Below are positions 34,155 to 41,970 of a DNA stretch of 64,000 nucleotides, one piece after another (within the stretch, counting starts at the first letter, position 1; the number at the start of each line of letters is the position of its first letter). The stretch covers positions 62,001 to 126,000 of the forward strand of contig JACRTY010000021.1 in assembly GCA_014305025.1 (NCBI GenBank), read 5' to 3'. Position numbers and translations under genes: made by a program. The notes beneath the pieces were generated by a model. It ran no database searches. It saw only the letters and a list, made by a program, of their open reading frames with translations, and was not told where the DNA came from. Source of the stretch: Candidatus Nyctobacter psychrophilus (GTDB lineage: Bacteria > Vulcanimicrobiota > Vulcanimicrobiia > Vulcanimicrobiales > Vulcanimicrobiaceae).

Positions 34155-34348
34155 ACCTCTCCGTCTTCGGGCGGCAGCACGATATCGCGGGCTCGCGCGC
34201 GCGGTTGTTTACCGCCGGCACTGCGCCACCCCAGCACGAAGGCGAACACGAACAGCAGCGCGCCGAGAATCAACCATGGGTTGACGCCGGACCGCGCTTC
34301 GTACACAAGCGTCGACTCTTCACCGATCACGACTTCATCGACTTCCAC
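34151..34348 (-). CDS. Small single-helix membrane protein inserted between nuoF and nuoG
   Basis: This 65-residue protein starts at a GTG that shares a base with the nuoF stop (TAGTG) and ends on the nuoG ATG (ATGA), so it is coupled on both sides. Residues 1-21 are acidic (VEVDEVVIGEESTL), residues 24-41 form one hydrophobic helix (NPWLILGALLFVFAFVLGW), and the tail is basic (KQPRARARD) and then acidic. The layout implies a single-span protein with the tail in the cytosol. I know no NuoE-to-NuoG operon protein of this kind. It may be an accessory subunit or an assembly factor of complex I. Confidence 0.7.
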   Translation of the reverse strand: MEVDEVVIGEESTLVYEARSGVNPWLILGALLFVFAFVLGWRSAGGKQPRARARDIVLPPEDGEV

Positions 34349-35616
34349 TACGCCGACACCAAAATACTTTCCGGCCGGCGGACGTAGCCACGAAACTGCG
34401 GCTCGAAGCGGCGCACGACGCTGGCGAGAAACGGCTCGATCGAGTCGCCCAGCGGACAGAGATTGATCCCCGTGAGCTGATGAGAGACCGAGAGCAACAG
34501 ATCGATATCGGAATCGAGTCCGCCGCCGGAGAGAATGCGGTTCAACGTGACCTCCAACCAGTGGCCGCCTTCGCGGCAGGGCGTGCACTGCCCGCACGAT
34601 TCGTGCGCGAAAAACCGCACGAGCGCGAGCGCTGCCTCGACGAAGTTCGTCGTTTCGTCGAAGAATACGATCGCACCTGAGCCGAGCATCGTTCCGTGCT
34701 GCGCCATCGTATCGAAATCGTACGGCAAATCCAAGTCTTCGGCGAACAGGCAGGCGGACGAGCCGCCGCCCGGCTGCACGGCGACGATCGTGCGACCTTC
34801 GCGCGGTCCACCGGCAATCTCGAGCAGCTCCCGCAGCGGCGTACCGAGCGGAACTTCGTAGTTTCCCGGCCGCCGGACGTGTCCGCTGACCGAGACGATC
34901 TTGAAACCCGGCGACCGTGGCGGACCGACCGAAGCGAACCACTGCGGGCCGTTCTTCAAAATATGCGGAAGTGTCGCGAGCGTCTCGACATTGTTGACCA
35001 CCGTCGGTTCGCCGTAGAGACCTTTGACCGCCGGAAAGGGCGGCTTGAGCCGCGGCTCGCCACGTTTGCCTTCGAGCGAATTTAGCAACGCCGTCTCTTC
35101 ACCGCAAATGTACGCGCCGGCTCCGCGGTGCACGGTCACCTCGATGCCGTAGTCCGTCCCGAACACGTTCTGCCCGACGAACCCGGCCGCGCGAGCTTGC
35201 GCGAGCGCCTCCATGAAGACGCGATAGCCCTGTTCGAACTCCCCGCGGATGTACATGAAGGCATGGTGCGAGCCGATCGCATAGGCGCCGAGCAGAATGC
35301 CTTCCAAGACCTGATGCGGCGTCTCGAGCAGCAGCATGTGATCTTTGAACGTGCCGGGCTCAGCTTCATCGCAGTTGCAGACGAGGTAACGCGGCCGCCC
35401 ATTCTTAGGGAGAAACGACCACTTCCGCCCGGTCGGGAATCCTGCGCCACCACGCCCCCGCAGCCCACTGTCGCTCGTCATCTGGGCGATGTTTTCGGGC
35501 TGCAGTTCGGTCAGCGCACGCTGCCACTGCGCGTACCCGCCACGGTTGCGGTACACGTCGATGTCGCGCAAGTTGACCTCGCCGATTCCGTCGGTGAGAA
35601 CGTTGACGACCGGCAT
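34348..35616 (-). CDS. nuoF: NADH-quinone oxidoreductase subunit F
   Basis: This 422-residue NADH-binding subunit carries FMN and cluster N3. The FMN/NADH glycine-rich segment is GLRGRGGAGFPTGRKW near residue 56, and GAGAYICGEETALLNSLEGKRGEPR is conserved. The cluster motif is ESCGQCTPCREG with the fourth Cys in GINLCPLGD. Its ATG overlaps the nuoE stop (TGATG). A small membrane protein gene begins on its own stop. Confidence 0.96.
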   Translation of the reverse strand: MPVVNVLTDGIGEVNLRDIDVYRNRGGYAQWQRALTELQPENIAQMTSDSGLRGRGGAGFPTGRKWSFLPKNGRPRYLVCNCDEAEPGTFKDHMLLLETPHQVLEGILLGAYAIGSHHAFMYIRGEFEQGYRVFMEALAQARAAGFVGQNVFGTDYGIEVTVHRGAGAYICGEETALLNSLEGKRGEPRLKPPFPAVKGLYGEPTVVNNVETLATLPHILKNGPQWFASVGPPRSPGFKIVSVSGHVRRPGNYEVPLGTPLRELLEIAGGPREGRTIVAVQPGGGSSACLFAEDLDLPYDFDTMAQHGTMLGSGAIVFFDETTNFVEAALALVRFFAHESCGQCTPCREGGHWLEVTLNRILSGGGLDSDIDLLLSVSHQLTGINLCPLGDSIEPFLASVVRRFEPQFRGYVRRPESILVSA

Positions 35617-36398
35617 CAATGCTCGCTCGGCCCGATTGGGGAGCCCAAACGCGCCGGGCCGTCGACGACCAGGCGTTCTTTGGTCGGCCGCACCCTCACG
35701 GGATAGGCGTCGCGCGTCAAGCGTTCGATCATTTCCACACCGCTTTTGTCGCCGAGACCGCCGGGATCGTTGGGGCTTGGAACGCCGCGCGCACCGGGTG
35801 CCTTCGCGCCTTCTTGCGCCACATGCCAATCACGCCCGGGGGACGCCGTCTGCGGCAAGGGCGGCACGGCGAAGGTCCCGGCGTGCATAGCCTCCAGCAT
35901 CGCATCGACTTTTTCGGGTGTCAGATCGTAGACGAATTGCAAGTTGACTTGCATGCACGGCGCACGATCGCACGCCGCCAAACATTCGGCCTCTTCGTAC
36001 GAAAACAGACCGTCCGGCGTGGTTTCCAGATGCTGAACTCCTAAACGTTCGCGGAAGCGCGCCATGATGTCGCCGGCACCGTTGATGATGCACGACAGGT
36101 TGCGGCACGGCTGGAGCATGTACCGCCCGACCGGGCGCCGGTGGAAAAGCGTATAAAACGACGCGGTCGATTCCACGACGGAGAGCGGCTCGTCGAGCCA
36201 AGCGGCCGTTTGGGCCATCGCTTCGGGCGACACCCACCCTTCGGCGTTCTGGAACGCATGGAGGATCGGCAGCATCGCGCTACGCGCGTGGCCCCGCGGA
36301 TACGAGGCGATCAACCGTCGCGCTTCGGATTCGACCGCGTGTGCCGTCGTGGCAAAGTCGCGCTCCGCGCTAGCGGTTTGCTCCGGCGCCACGCTCAC
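35616..36398 (-). CDS. nuoE: NADH-quinone oxidoreductase subunit E with C-terminal extension
   Basis: This subunit binds the [2Fe-2S] cluster N1a in a thioredoxin-like fold. The ligands follow the C-x4-C and C-x3-C pattern: PCRNLSCIING and AECLAACDRAPC. The N-terminal helical bundle, with LHAFQNAEGWVSPEAMAQTAAWL, is typical. At 260 residues it is longer than usual; residues 178-260 form a Pro/Gly/Arg-rich extension without a recognisable domain. It overlaps nuoD by 4 bp and nuoF by 1 bp. Confidence 0.94.
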   Translation of the reverse strand: MSVAPEQTASAERDFATTAHAVESEARRLIASYPRGHARSAMLPILHAFQNAEGWVSPEAMAQTAAWLDEPLSVVESTASFYTLFHRRPVGRYMLQPCRNLSCIINGAGDIMARFRERLGVQHLETTPDGLFSYEEAECLAACDRAPCMQVNLQFVYDLTPEKVDAMLEAMHAGTFAVPPLPQTASPGRDWHVAQEGAKAPGARGVPSPNDPGGLGDKSGVEMIERLTRDAYPVRVRPTKERLVVDGPARLGSPIGPSEH

Positions 36399-37648
36399 CG
36401 GTCGACTTCGCCGAACACGGGATCGAGTGAACCGATCATCACGACGACGTCGGCGATCAGATTGCCGGGGGCCATCGCTTTGAGCGTTTGCAGATTGTAG
36501 AGCGACGGCGGCCTAGTGCGGACCCGGTACGGACGATTATCGCCGTTGGAGACGAGGTAGTAACCAAGCTCCCCGCGCGGTGACTCGATCGCTTGGTAGA
36601 AGTCGCCGGGCGGCACGCGAAACGACTCGCTGACGATCTTGAAGTGGTGAATCAGCGCTTCCATCGACAGCGCGATCGTCTCCTTAGGCGGTTGAGCGAT
36701 CTTGGGATTGGTGATCATGACCGGCCCGGGCACGTCGAGTTCGCGCCGCACCTGCGCCACGATGCGCATCGCCTGATCCATCTCGTCGAGGCGTACGAGA
36801 AAGCGCGCGTACGCGTCGCCGTCGGTGCGCACCGGCACGTCAAAGGCATACTTCTCGTATCCCGAATACGGAAAGGCTTTGCGCACGTCGTACGCGATTC
36901 CGCTTCCGCGCAGCGACGGACCGGTCAGGCCCCACGCAACCGCATCTTCCGGCGCAACGACGCCGACGTCGATCATGCGATCGCGCAGGATCGGGTTGTT
37001 CTGCAACAAGTTCCGCAGTTCGTGCATGCGCTGCGGATACTTCGCGATGAACGCGTCGAGTTTTTCGATAAAGCCGGCCGGAAGGTCGCCATTCGTGCCG
37101 CCGATGCGCAGATAGTTCGAGTGCATCCGCGCGCCACCCGACTCTTCGAGCAGATCGAGGATGTCCTCGCGTACGTCAAAGGCGTAGAAGAACGTCGAGA
37201 TCGCGCCGAGGTCGATGCCGCCGGTTCCCAGCCACACGCAGTGCGAGGCGACGCGCGACAACTCGCACATCAGCACGCGAATCGCTTGCGCGCGCGGCGG
37301 GATCGCGGCGGTGATGCCGAGCAGTTGCTCGACCGCCAGCGTATAGCACAGGGCATTGCCGGGCGGATCGAGATAGTCCATCCGCTCGATGACCGTGGAG
37401 GCTTGCGTCCAAAAGAGATTCTCGGCGCTCTTCTCGATGCCGGTGTGCAGATAGCCGATCTCCATCTCGGCGCGCTCGACCGTCTCGCCCGCGACCTCGA
37501 TCATCACTTGCAGGACGCCGTGCGTCGAGGGGTGCTGCGGACCCATCGACAACGTCATCGCGTTGCCACGGCGTTCGACGACGTCCATCGATAGCGCGGC
37601 CGGGACCTGAGCGTTCGACTCCGTGGGCGGGACCGCTCCGACGCTCAA
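36395..37648 (-). CDS. nuoD: NADH-quinone oxidoreductase subunit D
   Basis: This 417-residue protein is homologous to the large subunit of Ni-Fe hydrogenases and forms the quinone site with NuoB. It has NAMTLSMGPQHPSTHGVLQVMIEVAGE near residue 30 (the quinone-binding His) and the conserved Tyr segment in EIGYLHTGIEKSAE. The C-terminal end VMIGSLDPVFGEVDR contains the conserved Asp-Pro-Val-Phe-Gly-Glu-Val-Asp-Arg. The TTG at 37648 overlaps the nuoC stop as TTGA; a longer upstream frame is nuoC read in another frame. Confidence 0.95.
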   Translation of the reverse strand: MSVGAVPPTESNAQVPAALSMDVVERRGNAMTLSMGPQHPSTHGVLQVMIEVAGETVERAEMEIGYLHTGIEKSAENLFWTQASTVIERMDYLDPPGNALCYTLAVEQLLGITAAIPPRAQAIRVLMCELSRVASHCVWLGTGGIDLGAISTFFYAFDVREDILDLLEESGGARMHSNYLRIGGTNGDLPAGFIEKLDAFIAKYPQRMHELRNLLQNNPILRDRMIDVGVVAPEDAVAWGLTGPSLRGSGIAYDVRKAFPYSGYEKYAFDVPVRTDGDAYARFLVRLDEMDQAMRIVAQVRRELDVPGPVMITNPKIAQPPKETIALSMEALIHHFKIVSESFRVPPGDFYQAIESPRGELGYYLVSNGDNRPYRVRTRPPSLYNLQTLKAMAPGNLIADVVVMIGSLDPVFGEVDR

Positions 37649-38268
37649 GGCTTTTCTCCGCTCGGGGCGTGACCGTCTGCACGCACGCGCGCGATCCGAC
37701 GCTGCAGTGCAGCGGCGACTTTGCCCGAGGGCGGAGTGCCGGCCGGCACGTTGCTCTTGAGCGCAAACGACGGACGGGGCGTCGCTTCGCGGGCCGGACC
37801 GCGCAGCGGATAATCCTTGCGCAGCGGATGGCCTTCCCAGCCTTCGGGCATTTGAATGCGGTGCAAATTCGGGTGACCGGCGAACGAGATGCCGAACAGA
37901 TCGAAGATCTCGCGCTCCGCCCAGTCGGCGCACGGCCACAGGTCGACGGCCGACGCCAGTTCCGGCATTTCGCCGCCGACGCCGACGAGCAACCGTACCC
38001 GGCGCGGCCGTCCGACTTCGGCGACAGTAGCGCGGATCCGCGGCAATGCGAGCAAGTGATAGACGACGTCGAAGCGCGGGTCGCGTTCGAGATAGTCGAC
38101 CCCGCCGATGTCGAGCAACAGGGAACACCCGCCGGACTTCAACTGCGCCAGTTGCGCGTGCAGTTCGCCGGGGTCCACGCGAATGATCTCGGCATCATCG
38201 AGCGGCGGGCGAACGGCCGGCGGGTCGAGCGCAAAACCGGCGATCGACGGCGCTTGGGGACTGGGCAT
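37645..38268 (-). CDS. nuoC: NADH-quinone oxidoreductase subunit C
   Basis: This 207-residue protein contains the NuoC core at residues 50-150: DIGGVDYLER, FDVVYHLLAL and the signature WAEREIFDLFGISFAGHPNLHRI, followed by WEGHPLRKDYPL. The C-terminal 50 residues are a flexible extension. It is separate from nuoD, unlike the NuoCD fusion of enterobacteria. It lies 3 bp after nuoB. Confidence 0.95.
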   Translation of the reverse strand: MPSPQAPSIAGFALDPPAVRPPLDDAEIIRVDPGELHAQLAQLKSGGCSLLLDIGGVDYLERDPRFDVVYHLLALPRIRATVAEVGRPRRVRLLVGVGGEMPELASAVDLWPCADWAEREIFDLFGISFAGHPNLHRIQMPEGWEGHPLRKDYPLRGPAREATPRPSFALKSNVPAGTPPSGKVAAALQRRIARVRADGHAPSGEKP

Positions 38269-38271
38269 CGG

Positions 38272-38754
38272 TCAGGCCCGGGCGAGGATCCCGCCGCGTC
38301 CGCCTTGGCGAATCTGCTGCTGGATCAGATTGAGGGCGTACAGGAGGCCGTCGGGCGTGGGCGGACAGCCGGGCACGTAGACATCGACCGGCACGATCGT
38401 ATCAACGCCTTGGATGATCGCGTAGTTGTCGAACACGCCTCCCGAACTCGCGCATGCGCCCATCGAGATGACCCACTTCGGGTCGGCCATTTGATCGTAC
38501 AGGCGCTTGATGATCGGCCCCATCTTCTGCGCGACGCGGCCCGAGACGATCATCAGGTCCGCTTGCCGCGGCGACGCGCGAAAGACTTCGGATCCGAAGC
38601 GGGCGATGTCGTAGGTGGCGTTGGTAACGCTCATCATCTCGATGGCGCAGCAGGCGAGACCCATCGTAAGCGGCCAGACCGACGAACTCTGCGCCCAGCG
38701 CGCCACATCGTCGAGTTTGCCGAGCAAGAACTGCCCGGGCATGGCCTCGCTCAC
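38272..38754 (-). CDS. nuoB: NADH-quinone oxidoreductase subunit B
   Basis: This protein of about 160 residues binds the terminal cluster N2, which reduces quinone. All four ligands are present: adjacent cysteines in [12 protein letters not shown], one in [10 protein letters not shown] and one in [10 protein letters not shown]. The GTG at 38754 is preceded by GGAGGT with 8 nt spacing; a longer frame to 38820 overlaps nuoA and lacks such a site. This intact cluster contrasts with the cysteine-poor homologue at 50375-51127. Confidence 0.95.
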   Translation of the reverse strand: MSEAMPGQFLLGKLDDVARWAQSSSVWPLTMGLACCAIEMMSVTNATYDIARFGSEVFRASPRQADLMIVSGRVAQKMGPIIKRLYDQMADPKWVISMGACASSGGVFDNYAIIQGVDTIVPVDVYVPGCPPTPDGLLYALNLIQQQIRQGGRGGILARA

Positions 38755-38785
38755 GCCCGCCACCTCCGTCCTCCGGCCCCGCCGA

Positions 38786-39139
38786 CTAGCGCCACTGAAA
38801 GCCCCCTTTGCGCCACACATAAGCGTAGCCGATGCCCAGCACGACGACGAAGACTATCATCTCAAGGAGACCGTACACGCGCAGCGCGCGCATCTGGACC
38901 GCCCAGGGATAAAATGAGGCCGCTTCGACATCGAAGATCACGAACAGCATTGCGACGAGATAGAAGCGAATGGGAAACCGGCCGCCGACCTCTGAGGTCG
39001 GTTCGACGCCGCACTCATAGGCCTGCGACTTGGTCGGATTCGGACGGCGCCGGGCGAGCAGGCCGGGGACGATGCAGAAGGCGGCCGAAGCAATTGCCGC
39101 GACGGCGAGAAAAATTCCCACGGGGGCATAGGGGTTCAT
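38786..39139 (-). CDS. nuoA: NADH-quinone oxidoreductase subunit A
   Basis: This 117-residue protein has three membrane helices. The conserved long loop reads [41 protein letters not shown], including the Cys-Gly switch segment and the membrane Asp/Glu pair. It is the first gene of the operon. Only 48 bp separate its ATG (39139) from a divergent gene, so the operon promoter must lie in or near that gap. Confidence 0.96.
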   Translation of the reverse strand: MNPYAPVGIFLAVAAIASAAFCIVPGLLARRRPNPTKSQAYECGVEPTSEVGGRFPIRFYLVAMLFVIFDVEAASFYPWAVQMRALRVYGLLEMIVFVVVLGIGYAYVWRKGGFQWR

Positions 39140-39187
39140 CGCGTCCTCTGGTTTCGCGCGGGGCGGGTCGGTCCTCCGGCGCGTTGA

Positions 39188-39586
39188 ATGCGCGGCAACA
39201 TGAACGACAGACCGACCGCTGCTCGGCCATTGACGCAGATCGCCTTTGCCGTGGCGCTTTCTTTGGGAGCGCTCGTAACGCTGCTCGGCGCAAAGGGCTG
39301 CGATCCCAACTACATCGGCGTGCAAGATTACGGCTCCATCGGCGGTAACGTCGTCGATCAAAAAGGCGTGCCGATTCCGCAGGCGATCGTCTCCGTGGGC
39401 TCGCTCGCCACCATCCGTAGCGATTCCAAAGGGGCGTTCGTCTTACCGCACGTCCCGGTCGGCGAGCAGACGGTCCAGGCCCAGGCCGCCGGCTACGTGT
39501 CGGGTTCGGTGACGGTGATCGTCGCCAAAGACAAAGACGTTTCGGCAGGCAACATCGTCTTGACGGCAACGACGACCAACCCGTAG
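39188..39586 (+). CDS. Exported protein with carboxypeptidase-regulatory-like (beta-sandwich) domain
   Basis: This 132-residue protein has a hydrophobic N-terminal segment (IAFAVALSLGALVTLLGAKGCD) that acts as signal or anchor. It is followed by a single CarboxypepD_reg-type domain: SIGGNVVDQKGVPIPQAIVSV, then DSKGAFVLPHVPVGEQTVQAQAAGY. These seven-stranded folds occur in surface and TonB-linked proteins. The Cys after the hydrophobic segment could be lipidated, but the lipobox is not canonical. It is divergent from nuoA. An internal ATG at 39200 could also be used. Confidence 0.7.
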   Translation: MRGNMNDRPTAARPLTQIAFAVALSLGALVTLLGAKGCDPNYIGVQDYGSIGGNVVDQKGVPIPQAIVSVGSLATIRSDSKGAFVLPHVPVGEQTVQAQAAGYVSGSVTVIVAKDKDVSAGNIVLTATTTNP

Positions 39587-39649
39587 CCGGTGAGGCGAGC
39601 ATACGCTCGTCCCGTAAGACAGGTTTCTTCTTCAAGCACGTGTGGTCAC

Positions 39650-39688
39650 CCTAAAGCCCTTGCTCTAAGGTTTAGTAACTGCTACATT
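39650..39688 (+). promoter_or_regulatory. Putative MntR box overlapping the mntH promoter
   Basis: CCTAAAGCCCTTGCTCTAAGG (39650-39670) contains AGCCCTTGCT, which differs at one base from the core AGCCTTTGCT of the E. coli-type MntR box. A -35-like TTGCTC (39660-39665) and a -10-like TACATT (39683-39688), 17 bp apart, overlap it. Mn2+-loaded MntR, encoded at 13409-13873, would therefore block mntH transcription. Confidence 0.6.
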
Positions 39689-39698
39689 CGGAGAACCC

Positions 39699-41009
39699 GT
39701 GAGCGCCGTCACTGTTGGAAGCTCCCTGTCCGTTCGGACGAATGCAGCCATACGCGACTGCCTCGCCGGCAAGCGCGGCGGGATGCGTTCCATGTTGCTC
39801 TTCGCCGGACCGGCGGTCATCGTTTCGATCGCCTACATGGACCCGGGGAATTTTGCGACGAACCTCCAGGCCGGGGCCAAGTACGGCTACGACTTGCTGT
39901 GGGTCGTCCTGCTAGCGAACCTGATCGCCATGTTGTTCCAGGCCCTTTCGGCCAAGCTGGGGATCGTGACGGGCCGCAATCTTGCCGAACAATGCCGCGC
40001 GCATTTCCCGCGACCGGTCGTGCTGGCGATGTGGGCTGCAAGCGAGATCGCGGCAATGGCGACGGACTTGGCCGAGTTCCTCGGCGGCGCCATCGGAGCT
40101 TCTCTGCTGTTCGGCATGCCGCTGTTTTACGGTATGATCGCAACCGGCATCGTCACCTACGCGCTCCTGATAGCCGAGCGCAAGGGGTTTCGGCCGCTCG
40201 AGCTGATCATCGGCGGCCTCGTCGGGCTGATCGCGCTGAGCTATCTCATCGAGGTTTTTATAGCGCCCGTCGCGTGGGGATCGGCGGCGTTGCATGCGGT
40301 CCTCCCCAAGCTCGACGGCCCAGCAGCAGCGACCTTGGCTGTCGGGATCATCGGCGCCACCGTCATGCCGCATGCCATCTACCTCCATTCCGGCCTGACG
40401 CAAAGCCGTACGATCATCGACAACGATCGCGATCGCAGGAAGCTTTTGGGCTTCTCCAACCGCGAGAGCATCGTAGCCCTGGCGATGGCGGGCCTCGTCA
40501 ACATGGCGATGGTCATGATGGCGTCCGCCGCATTCCATGCCGGCCACCGGGACGTGTCGCAAATCGAGACGGCCTACCACACGCTGACGCCGCTGCTCGG
40601 CGTCGCTGCGTCGGCAATTTTCCTCGTCTCCTTGGTCGCGTCCGGCGTTTCGAGTTCGGTGGTCGGCACGATGGCGGGTCAAGTAATCATGCAGGGATTC
40701 GTCGGCTTTCGGATTCCGGTCTGGGTGCGGCGTTTGGTCACGATGATTCCGGCTTTCGTGGTCGTCGGACTGGGCGTCAACTCGACCAATGCGCTCGTCA
40801 TCAGCCAGGTGGTCCTCAGCTTCGCGCTGCCGATCCCCATGATTGCGCTGATTCTGTTGACGCGCCGCCGCGACGTCATGGGGCCGTTCGTCAACAGCCG
40901 GCTAATGAGCGTCGGCGCGATCGTCGGCACGGTCGTGGTGCTCATGCTCAATGCCATCTTGATCTTGCAGACCTTTGGGGTACCGTTGCCGGGCCTCCCG
41001 GCGAGTTGA
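39699..41009 (+). CDS. mntH: Canonical NRAMP divalent metal/H+ symporter (Mn2+ importer)
   Basis: This 436-residue protein has eleven helices. It retains the transition-metal signatures: DPGN in SIAYMDPGNFATNLQAGAKYG near residue 48, and MPH in IGATVMPHAIYLHSGLTQSR near residue 225. These bind Mn2+ or Fe2+ and couple to protons, in contrast to the altered motifs of the paralogue at 11186-12523. The GTG start follows GGAGAACCC. The upstream region carries a likely MntR operator, supporting Mn2+ as the physiological substrate. Confidence 0.92.
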   Translation: MSAVTVGSSLSVRTNAAIRDCLAGKRGGMRSMLLFAGPAVIVSIAYMDPGNFATNLQAGAKYGYDLLWVVLLANLIAMLFQALSAKLGIVTGRNLAEQCRAHFPRPVVLAMWAASEIAAMATDLAEFLGGAIGASLLFGMPLFYGMIATGIVTYALLIAERKGFRPLELIIGGLVGLIALSYLIEVFIAPVAWGSAALHAVLPKLDGPAAATLAVGIIGATVMPHAIYLHSGLTQSRTIIDNDRDRRKLLGFSNRESIVALAMAGLVNMAMVMMASAAFHAGHRDVSQIETAYHTLTPLLGVAASAIFLVSLVASGVSSSVVGTMAGQVIMQGFVGFRIPVWVRRLVTMIPAFVVVGLGVNSTNALVISQVVLSFALPIPMIALILLTRRRDVMGPFVNSRLMSVGAIVGTVVVLMLNAILILQTFGVPLPGLPAS

Positions 41010-41370
41010 GACACTGTCCTTAACGAAACGACCGATCCGTCCCAACAGCGTTTCGCATTCCTTTGAACCTCACAATCAAGTCGTTAACGACACAACATGT
41101 CGGCGCTTTCCAAGGCATGCATCGCAGCGCTCGGACGCCAAACTTCATCGCTTTGCAAGGTGAGGGCGCACCGAGCAGGCGCCGGCGAAGGAGAAACTTA
41201 CGCGCGCGGCAGCGACGCGTCTCGGGATGATGGGCGTGCTCGCGACGGGCGCCGTGACACCGGCGCCGTATCGCTATGTCTGGATGGAACCGCTCCATGA
41301 ATGAATCAACCGCGACTGCGCGGCGCGATGCCGCGTCATCGGACATTGCGCGTTGAGTGCCCTGTGCAGC
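41010..41370. other. Intergenic stretch between mntH and mntP-like gene
   Basis: These 361 bp lie between convergent ends of mntH and the mntP-like gene. Apart from a 46-residue coding-like remnant on the plus strand (41164-41304) I see no gene. There is no clear factor-independent terminator with a U-run and no yybP-ykoY-type Mn2+ riboswitch motif. Confidence 0.5.
41164..41304 (+). pseudogene. Coding-like remnant of a small protein
   Basis: The plus-strand frame closed by TGA at 41161 and TGA at 41302 reads 46 residues with natural composition, including KEKLTRAAATRLGMMGVL and the ending YRYVWMEPLHE. There is no start codon except internal ATGs that would leave about 25 residues. It may be the decayed end of a gene, or a small protein starting from a non-standard codon. 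Confidence 0.3.
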
Positions 41371-41937
41371 TCAGGAGCGCACGATGCTTCGCATGTGCTC
41401 AAACGCAAGCAGCATGCCGAGTACGATGAAGGCAAAGCCAGCACCGATCCCCGCGTATTTCGCCGCGGCGCGTCCGAGCCGGCGTCCGAAGGCGACGCCG
41501 ACGTAGGCGACGATGAACGCTTGGGCGGCCACGACGACCAGCGTCGTCATTACGGGCAGACCGCTCGCCGCTAGTGGAAACCCAACGGCAAGTTCGTCGG
41601 TCGAGATCGCGAAGCCGGCGAGGACCATCGACCGAATCGAACCGAAACTCACGGCTTCCGCCTCTTCTTCGCCTTGGCTCACTTCGCGTAACGCGTGCAC
41701 GCCGACGGCGGTCAAAATCGCCGAGCCGAGATAGACCGCATAGGACCCGTATCGGGCCGGGACGATGAGCGCCAGGGCGGCGCCCACCGCCGGCATCGTT
41801 CCCTCGAAGAGCCCGCAGACCACGGCGACCCGAAGCGGCGCAACCCCACCGCGGAGGCCGACCACGATGGCAAGGGCAAGCGTGTCGAGCGCCAAGGGCA
41901 CCACGAATGCGGCGATGTGGGCTGCGTCGTTTATCAC
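41371..41937 (-). CDS. mntP: MntP-like manganese efflux pump
   Basis: This 188-residue membrane protein has six predicted helices arranged as two repeats of three. The key acidic residues lie in VPLALDTLALAIVVGLRGG (helix 1) and AISTDELAVGFPLAASG (helix 4), the paired Asp-rich motifs of MntP/DUF204. MntP exports Mn2+ and is normally induced by MntR or an Mn2+ riboswitch. No riboswitch is seen in the 33 bp before its GTG start, which follow the stop of the efflux adaptor gene. It may thus be transcribed from the RND operon. Confidence 0.8.
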   Translation of the reverse strand: MINDAAHIAAFVVPLALDTLALAIVVGLRGGVAPLRVAVVCGLFEGTMPAVGAALALIVPARYGSYAVYLGSAILTAVGVHALREVSQGEEEAEAVSFGSIRSMVLAGFAISTDELAVGFPLAASGLPVMTTLVVVAAQAFIVAYVGVAFGRRLGRAAAKYAGIGAGFAFIVLGMLLAFEHMRSIVRS

Positions 41938-41970
41938 GTTATGCGGTGATACGTGAAGTGCGTTCCGTCG

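Noticed and set aside
38755-38820. A longer nuoB start at 38820.
   Set aside because: It would overlap nuoA by 35 bp and add a basic non-conserved segment. GTG 38754 has a good GGAGGT site.
40679-41014. A 111-codon minus-strand frame opposite the end of mntH.
   Set aside because: Ser/Thr/Arg-rich shadow of the transporter helices; mntH on the plus strand explains the sequence.
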